Source of the DNA: JAFDZV01 sp966128725
GTDB taxonomy: Bacteria > Bacteroidota > Ignavibacteria > OLB7
DNA length: 17,245 bases
NCBI GenBank assembly: GCA_966128725.1
Contig: CBHYLN010000111.1
Span: 1-17,245, forward strand
Direction of reading: 5' to 3'
Of the stretch, positions 12,113 to 17,245 are shown one piece after another; the stretch's first letter is position 1, and each line of letters starts with the position of its first letter. The position numbers were made by a program, and so were the translations under genes. The notes below the pieces were generated by a model, which saw only the letters and a list, made by a program, of their open reading frames with translations, did no database searches and had not been told where the DNA came from.

Positions 12113-14968
12113 ATGTATTTGTACTGTTCGTTTCTCGCGGCAGTCGCCGTTGCGCTTCTCAGTCTCGCGCCGTCAGGTGCCACCGCTCAGCCGGGGACCA
12201 TACCCCCATCCGGTGCCGATCACCACAATGCCACCGTCTCCGAAGTTCTTTCAACGTCGGTACGTTTCACGCCCAACCGTGGCTGGATTGCCGACACCAG
12301 GGGAAGTCTCCGACCCGATGTGCTGTACTCGGCGTCGCTTGGGCGCGTGCAATTGTTTCTGGGGGCAAACCGGTTCAGTTATGTATTTGCGTCGGAGCCC
12401 ACCGACCGCGCCAAGGAGTTCGCGCGGCACGATTGGATTCCGAACCCGGCGCGCAGGTGGCCAACCGATTTGCCGGACGGCACGCCTCATCCCGATTCCA
12501 TGCTGGTGCGCCGCTTTCGGATGGATCTGGAACTTGTTGGCGCAAATCCAACTCCCATCGTTCAAAACCAGCAGCCGGTGCCCGGGGTCAGCAATTTCTA
12601 TCTGGCGCACTGCCCGGCGGGGATTTTGGGCGTTCCCTCGTATCAGCGTCTTGTGTATCTCCAAATCTACCCTCGTATCGATCTGGTGATTGCCTCGGGT
12701 GAGCATGGGGCCAAGTTCGATTTCGTGGTGCATCCTGGTGGCCGGGTGCAGGATATCCGCATGCGGTACGTTGGCGCCAGCTCCTGCATGGTAACCAGCC
12801 AGGGATCGCTGCATGTTGCCAATCCGCTCGGTACAATCGAGGAGACCGCGCCGTATACGTATCAGGGCGTACTGGGCGACGACGAACACAGGATCGCCAG
12901 CAGGTATTCGCTGAATAACGGCGTGCTCGGTTTTGATGTAGCGGCGTTCGATTCAACGCAGGATCTGGTGATCGATCCATCGCAGGAATGGGCGACGTTC
13001 TGGGGAGGAAGCAAGCAGGAGGGAATCCTGGGCGGTAACCCAACCACCATTGATCGCGATGGCAATGTGCTTGTGGTTGGTTATACGATGAGCAATGATG
13101 CGTATCTGGCCACGCCCGGTGCGTTTGATATCAGCAATCCATCGCAGGATGCCCTGATCACGAAGTTTGATCGGTTTGGTAATCTGGTGTTCTCAACGTT
13201 CTACGGTGGCAATGATGATGAGCTTGCCCACGGCGTTGGCATCGACGCATACGGCAACGTGTACGTTACCGGGCATACGTTCTCCACAAACCTGCCAACG
13301 CTGAGCGCCTGCCAACCCTCGATTCCCAATGTACCATCACATGGGCGCGATGCCTTCGCGGCGAAATTTGGCCCGCTGGGCGACTGTGTGTGGTCCACGT
13401 ATTCCGGCGGTGAATATTTCGACGATAGTTATGCATGCGCGGTCGATAGCGTTGGCAACTTCACGCTTGCGATTACATCGAGCAGCAGCGGATTAACGGG
13501 CGCACGCGATCCGGTAATTGTTGTCGCCGACAAGCCGACGGAATCAGGGAACTCTCCAAGTCAGTACGACGTGATGGTGGTGCGGTACAGCCCGGAGGGA
13601 CGCGCAACGCGGATGTGGTGGTATGGCGGTGCGGCCTTGGATTTTGCCTACGGTGCCGGGTTGGATCCGAAAGGAAATTTCCTGGTTACCGGCTGGACAT
13701 CCAGTAAGGATCTGCCGCTCCTGCAGGCCGCGCAACCCAGCTTCGGTGGCGGCCAGTACGATGCTTTTGTTGCCACGTATGATAGTAACGGTGCGCTGAC
13801 ATGGGCCACGTATCTGGGAGGGAGCGGTCAGGAAAATGGTGACCTTGGCAATGTTGGCAGTGCCGGTGTGGTCGCGGACAATGAAGGATATGTGTTCGTG
13901 ACCGGCTCGGTTACCGGCGGTGCTTTCCCGACAACTTCCGGTGCGGTGTGGCCTGCGGGGCGTGGGGGCATCGACGCGTTCCTTGCGAGTTACGATCCCC
14001 GTGGAGTGCTGCGCTGGGCTACATATTTCGGAGGCGCCGGCGATGATTACGGCAGCGCCGTCACGGCCAACAATCAGGGTGATATACTGTTCTGTGGATA
14101 TACGGCAGGCACGGACCTGCCTGTAACGGGTGCTGGCCAGGAGCCTCCGTTTCAGGCCGTGTCGGCAGGCGGCTTGCACGATGCCTGCATCGCCCGGTTC
14201 GACTACTACGGAAGGCCCACCTGGGTTACCTACATGGGCGGCGCTGGCGACGATCAGGCCAACGGCATCGCGGCCGATCCGCTTGGTTCAATTGTGGTGG
14301 TTGGCTCGTCGACATCGGCACGGAAGCCGTTCGCTGCCCGAAGCCAGCATCAGATAAACGTGGGGCAGGCGTTGGCGCAGGCGAACAACAACGGCCGCGA
14401 GGATCTGTTCATCACGAAGTTCTGCGATCTCAAGCCAGCTCGAATTTCCTGGCGCAACGAATCCGTTGTTGGCAGCGACACCGTTCGCACGCTTGCCTGG
14501 GTGGGGTACGGGTACTGGAGCGTGAAGTGGTATCGCCTTGGCTCGCCCGTGGGCTACGTTGGTGAAGGTGACAGCATCGAGATAACGGAGCCGGGGCTGT
14601 ACCATGCCATTGTGGAAAGCATGGCCGGCTGTACGGCAAGCACGGACACTCTGAAGGTGGCTCGGCCGCAGGATGCGGGGGAGGAAATAACACAGGGTGC
14701 AACCGTCGGGATGTCCGGTCTGCGGGTGATTCACGATCCCGCCCACGAGCAAGCCCTGGTTGAATACGAGCTTCACGGCCCGGCCGTGCCATGCCTTTCG
14801 TTGGTGGATGTATCGGGCCGGGTGGTGCTTGCACGCGTCCAGCCGGCCCAGCAATCAGGGACGTATCACGTTGGGCTGAGCCTGGCGGGGATACCATCAG
14901 GCCTGTATTTCGTGGTATTGCGCGCAGGGGCCAAGCAATTGCTGTGTCGGATTTCCGTTTGGCGTTAA
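12113..14968 (+). CDS. T9SS-secreted seven-repeat SBBP beta-propeller protein
   Basis: A 951-aa exported protein. AGGAAG lies 6 nt before the ATG, and the signal peptide is MYLYCSFLAAVAVALLSLAP ending ATAQ. The N-terminal domain (about 40-285; FTPNRGWIADTRGSLRPDVLY, SNFYLAHCPAGI, YPRIDLV, FDFVVHPGG, TIEETAPYTYQ) ends with LVIDPSQEWATFWGGS, the usual entry to SBBP repeats. Seven W/F-x-T/W-Y/F-GG units follow (WATFWGGS, FSTFYGG, WSTYSGG, MWWYGG, WATYLGGS, WATYFGGAGDD, WVTYMGGAGDD) with DxxGNxxVTG strands, consistent with one seven-bladed propeller (about 288-770). An Ig-like module (about 773-860) precedes a type A T9SS sorting domain (about 865-951; LSLVDVSGRVVLARVQ, then GIPSGLYFVVLRAGAKQL). 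It should cross the outer membrane by T9SS and be anchored or released. The ligand is unknown. Confidence 0.93.
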   Translation: MYLYCSFLAAVAVALLSLAPSGATAQPGTIPPSGADHHNATVSEVLSTSVRFTPNRGWIADTRGSLRPDVLYSASLGRVQLFLGANRFSYVFASEPTDRAKEFARHDWIPNPARRWPTDLPDGTPHPDSMLVRRFRMDLELVGANPTPIVQNQQPVPGVSNFYLAHCPAGILGVPSYQRLVYLQIYPRIDLVIASGEHGAKFDFVVHPGGRVQDIRMRYVGASSCMVTSQGSLHVANPLGTIEETAPYTYQGVLGDDEHRIASRYSLNNGVLGFDVAAFDSTQDLVIDPSQEWATFWGGSKQEGILGGNPTTIDRDGNVLVVGYTMSNDAYLATPGAFDISNPSQDALITKFDRFGNLVFSTFYGGNDDELAHGVGIDAYGNVYVTGHTFSTNLPTLSACQPSIPNVPSHGRDAFAAKFGPLGDCVWSTYSGGEYFDDSYACAVDSVGNFTLAITSSSSGLTGARDPVIVVADKPTESGNSPSQYDVMVVRYSPEGRATRMWWYGGAALDFAYGAGLDPKGNFLVTGWTSSKDLPLLQAAQPSFGGGQYDAFVATYDSNGALTWATYLGGSGQENGDLGNVGSAGVVADNEGYVFVTGSVTGGAFPTTSGAVWPAGRGGIDAFLASYDPRGVLRWATYFGGAGDDYGSAVTANNQGDILFCGYTAGTDLPVTGAGQEPPFQAVSAGGLHDACIARFDYYGRPTWVTYMGGAGDDQANGIAADPLGSIVVVGSSTSARKPFAARSQHQINVGQALAQANNNGREDLFITKFCDLKPARISWRNESVVGSDTVRTLAWVGYGYWSVKWYRLGSPVGYVGEGDSIEITEPGLYHAIVESMAGCTASTDTLKVARPQDAGEEITQGATVGMSGLRVIHDPAHEQALVEYELHGPAVPCLSLVDVSGRVVLARVQPAQQSGTYHVGLSLAGIPSGLYFVVLRAGAKQLLCRISVWR

Positions 14969-15124
14969 CCCGTCTCCCGCTAATGGTATTTCGGTGATCC
15001 GCCAGCGGCCGTGGTGCTTGCTAATCGATTCGGTTGCCCGCCTTCGGCGCAGGCCGCGCGGATACCTCCAACGGACGCCGGGTAGTGTTGCCGCAGTGTG
15101 AATTTGGTGCCGGGACGATTTCGG

Positions 15125-15147
15125 GAATGCCAGTGATACAGGCATTC
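15125..15147 (+). terminator. Possible hairpin terminator of the SBBP propeller gene
   Basis: A perfect 7-bp stem with a 9-nt loop, extendable by two G-U pairs, ending in TTG. It is about 157 nt after the stop, so the assignment is weak. Confidence 0.3.
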
Positions 15148-15540
15148 TTGCCGTTGCGGTGCGGAAGAAAATCCACAGTAATAATTTCTCCACCTATTGC
15201 TCCTGGCCCATATGATTTCGTATGTTCACACAACGGTTTCTTGATTCTGGCGGTTTGATGGTTCCAGGCCGGAAACATGCCGTGATATCACCCCCATTTT
15301 CGGTGCCCTGCGTTGGTTGGCTGGCACGGCTGATAATGGTGTCGTTGTTGGTTCCCGTATCGAACGTTTCCCCCGTTCCCCCGTAATTCCGATATCCCCC
15401 GTTGAGTACATGCTTGGAGCACCTGCTCTGAACACGTGATTGCCCGGTGTATTCCGGTTGCGATCACAGTGGTTCCCTGCATGCGGCCAAAGCCGCGATG
15501 TTGCCCACGGTATTTCCGTGTGCGCAATCGTGGTCTGGCG

Positions 15541-15552
15541 GCGGTATACCGC
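15541..15552. promoter_or_regulatory. Perfect 12-bp palindrome GCGGTATACCGC
   Basis: A self-complementary 12-mer with a TATA core, 134 nt before the start of the T9SS cargo gene at 15686. This form fits a dimeric regulator's operator, but no regulator gene is nearby and no second copy was noticed. Confidence 0.25.
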
Positions 15553-15685
15553 ACGGCCCAAACAAATTATTGGGCACGGTTCAGCCCGCGTTCGGCCGCA
15601 TGGCAAGGAACTGGTTGCGATACCTCAACGGCGCGCAAAGGTCCCCCGCTATCGCGCTTCCATCACGAATTACATGGAGATTCCC

Positions 15686-17116
15686 ATGAAGAACCTCTGT
15701 ATCACATTTGCAATTCTTGCGGCATTGATATTCGCCGTGCCGCACGGCGCGCAGGCGCAGGAGCGGCCCGGTACCACTTCCACTGTGCGGGATGCTTCGG
15801 CCGATCCCAAGGTGATGGCCTGGGAAATACAGGCTTGGCGTGAGTATCTCATGAATCCACAGGCTGCCGATCAGGCCAATGGTGCGTTCCCGGGATGCGG
15901 GCCAAACACCAAGGACAGCCTGGGCGATCCGAAGCCGATCCCCGGCGATCCGCAGGGCAGGAAGGGATGGATTATCCATACCCAGACCGACGACAAGGGA
16001 AATGTCTTCGAGATCTGGTGCATCGAGATTGCCGGCGGTGTTGGCAATTCCTTTGGCGGCCGCTACACCCCGAAGGACGGCACGCCGGTGTGGATTGGGC
16101 GCTGCTCCTTTGTTGGCGGGCAGAACACGTTCGACAAGCATTCCACTGGCGATACCAATGGTAATGGCAAGCCTGATGGCTGGGATAAGATTTCCTGGCA
16201 GACGGAGGATGATGGCGGCGGCGGCGCCGGCGACCCGACCGACGACGACGGCCAGCCGGGCAAGAAGGATTATCACTGGGAGTACGATCCCATCGGCGGC
16301 AAGCTGAAGCGGTGGGAGACGCTGGACGGAAGGCGTATCAAGCCGGATACGCCCGACTACGAGAAGCCGGCACCGGGCAACTTCGATGATCTTTCGCTTG
16401 TCGCGGCCGTTGATACCGTGCGCGAGCCGATGCTGATGGCCCCGGCCGTGATGTTCCGCAACGACGGTGAGCCGATGGCCGTTGGCAACGATCATGCCGA
16501 TGTCATCTGGCGTTACGCGCTGCGTTCCAGCCGCCTGGTAATGCACACGCCAACGGTGATCATGGCCGGTGATCGCATCTCGATTGCGGCCAGTGGTATT
16601 ACCGCGGCCGAAGGGCCGGCCGGATGGGAGACGGTGGTGACACCGGGCTATACCACGTGGATCTACACGGGCACCACGCCAATCAACCTGAACGAAGCCG
16701 GCAATATCCCGGGCTTCATGGTGATGTCGGCGGCACAGCCGGGCACCGCACGGTGGATCGCGATCAGCGCCTCGCTGGACGGCCATTTCAACATGGATGG
16801 CCCGGTTGCCGGCCCGGCGCTTGTGGCCGCCTCGCACCCGGCACCGCGCATGATCCTTGGTTCGCTGAACGCCTACCCCAATCCGGCGCATGGCAGCTTC
16901 TATGTTGAGTTCTCGGTGCAGAACACCGCCAACGTAACACTGGAGCTGTACGACGTTGACGGCCGCCTCGTGCGCACGCTGTTCAACGGCAGCACCGAAG
17001 GCGCGAAGCTGTACCGTCTTGGTGTGGAGAACGGACAACTTGTTCCGGGCACCTACATGCTGAAGATGATGGTTGGTGAGGAAGTTCATACACGCAAGGT
17101 GGTGGTCGTGGAGTAA
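15686..17116 (+). CDS. T9SS-secreted protein with calcium-loop-like motif
   Basis: A 476-aa exported protein. ATG 15686 is chosen because GGAG lies 6 nt upstream and the signal peptide MKNLCITFAILAALIFAVPH ending AQAQ begins there; in-frame starts further upstream (15440, 15674) would bury it. The mature N-terminal region (about 25-150) has WIIHTQTDDKGNVFEIWCIE and GRYTPKDGTPVWIG. It leads to DTNGNGKPDGWD (156-167), which matches the spacing of EF-hand or thrombospondin-3-type calcium loops. A Gly/Asp-rich linker follows (DDGGGGAGDPTDDDGQPG), then a beta-rich middle region. The last ~78 residues are a type A T9SS sorting domain (AYPNPAHGSFYVEFSVQNTA, LELYDVDGRLVRTLFNG, VPGTYMLKMMVGEE). The middle domain is not recognised. 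A long perfect hairpin follows the gene. Confidence 0.92.
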   Translation: MKNLCITFAILAALIFAVPHGAQAQERPGTTSTVRDASADPKVMAWEIQAWREYLMNPQAADQANGAFPGCGPNTKDSLGDPKPIPGDPQGRKGWIIHTQTDDKGNVFEIWCIEIAGGVGNSFGGRYTPKDGTPVWIGRCSFVGGQNTFDKHSTGDTNGNGKPDGWDKISWQTEDDGGGGAGDPTDDDGQPGKKDYHWEYDPIGGKLKRWETLDGRRIKPDTPDYEKPAPGNFDDLSLVAAVDTVREPMLMAPAVMFRNDGEPMAVGNDHADVIWRYALRSSRLVMHTPTVIMAGDRISIAASGITAAEGPAGWETVVTPGYTTWIYTGTTPINLNEAGNIPGFMVMSAAQPGTARWIAISASLDGHFNMDGPVAGPALVAASHPAPRMILGSLNAYPNPAHGSFYVEFSVQNTANVTLELYDVDGRLVRTLFNGSTEGAKLYRLGVENGQLVPGTYMLKMMVGEEVHTRKVVVVE

Positions 17117-17175
17117 GGGCCTGATATGTGCCGGCGTTCCGCCGGTGCGCTGAAGGGCGTACAGCCGTGATGGCA

Positions 17176-17209
17176 CACCGTGGCCCCGGAGTTATCCGGG
17201 GCCACGGTG
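17176..17209 (+). terminator. Strong hairpin after the T9SS cargo gene
   Basis: A perfect 15-bp stem (17176-17190 with 17195-17209; core GTGGCCCCGGA/TCCGGGGCCAC) with a GTTA loop, 59 nt past the stop. It is followed by GTTTGTGGTGTT, a weak T-rich tail. Confidence 0.75.
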
Positions 17210-17245
17210 GTTTGTGGTGTTACGTACCACGGGAATGGATTCATG

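Larger units (their letters stand above)
14969..15685. other. 717-nt intergenic stretch, AT-richer in the middle
   Basis: No supported gene. A 7-bp hairpin (GAATGCC 15125-15131 with GGCATTC 15141-15147) may end the upstream transcript. The counted line at 15181 is about 42% GC, clearly lower than the flanking genes. There are three CCCCCGT words near 15370-15405, a perfect palindrome at 15541-15552 and a 6-bp hairpin at 15556-15575. A stop-free stretch without a start exists on the - strand (15194-15463) but resembles nothing known to me. Confidence 0.55.

Noticed and set aside
15194..15463. An approximately 90-codon stop-free stretch on the - strand with protein-like residues (NGGYRNYGGTGETFDTG)
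   Set aside because: No start codon or ribosome site, no recognised domain; Gly/Asn-rich reading can arise from the CCCCCGT words. It could be a relic but is not supportable.
15674..15686. Upstream in-frame starts (15440, 15674) for the T9SS cargo gene
   Set aside because: They would place extra residues before a well-formed signal peptide; the GGAG site is correctly spaced for 15686.
15581..17176. A 531-codon open frame antisense to the T9SS cargo gene
   Set aside because: The + strand has a signal peptide and sorting domain; the antisense translation is low-quality and runs through a terminator hairpin.

Overview
The window is GC-rich (roughly 60-65% by eye) and comes from a bacterium with a type IX secretion system (T9SS). 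Two proteins (12113-14968 and 15686-17116) end in type A T9SS sorting domains. One lipoprotein carries the Bacteroidota surface-export signature right after its lipid cysteine. A perfect Bacteroidota-type -7 promoter element (TAnnTTTG) lies at 4778-4785. Several genes also have good Shine-Dalgarno sites, which is unusual for classical Bacteroidia. High GC, T9SS, SBBP propeller proteins and Shine-Dalgarno use together suggest the Chlorobi/Ignavibacteria/Kapabacteria side of the FCB group. That placement is inference, since there is no marker gene here.

Left part (1-7937), a type I restriction-modification locus with an unusual layout. All genes are on the + strand, in the order hsdR (5' end outside the window), hsdS (overlapping hsdR by 1 nt), a small secreted protein of unknown function, a hairpin, then a separately promoted group: a 311-aa antitoxin-like protein, a PIN-domain toxin and hsdM. 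Restriction and specificity subunits are thus separated from the methylase by about 2.5 kb holding a toxin-antitoxin-like pair. The PIN toxin is broken as written: its first catalytic motif lies in one frame and the rest in another. hsdS is a compositional mosaic, with AT-richer target-recognition domains around very GC-rich helical spacers. A 12-bp perfect stem at 7900-7937 closes the locus and is shared with the convergent gene on its right.

Middle part (8010-10859, - strand): a surface lipoprotein with carboxypeptidase-regulatory-like, fibronectin/Ig-like and LamG-like domains, then two tandem paralogous 141-aa secreted proteins with eight conserved cysteines each. Each paralog is followed by a long hairpin. 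I do not recognise the paralog family.

Right part (10860-17245, + strand): an intergenic stretch with a 14-bp minisatellite (about nine copies), a small lipoprotein with an Ig-like look, a 951-aa seven-repeat SBBP beta-propeller protein with an Ig-like module and T9SS domain, a 717-nt gap that is AT-richer in its middle, and a second T9SS cargo protein with a calcium-loop-like motif. A 15-bp perfect hairpin follows it. This part is a run of cell-surface or secreted proteins, unrelated in function to the restriction locus.
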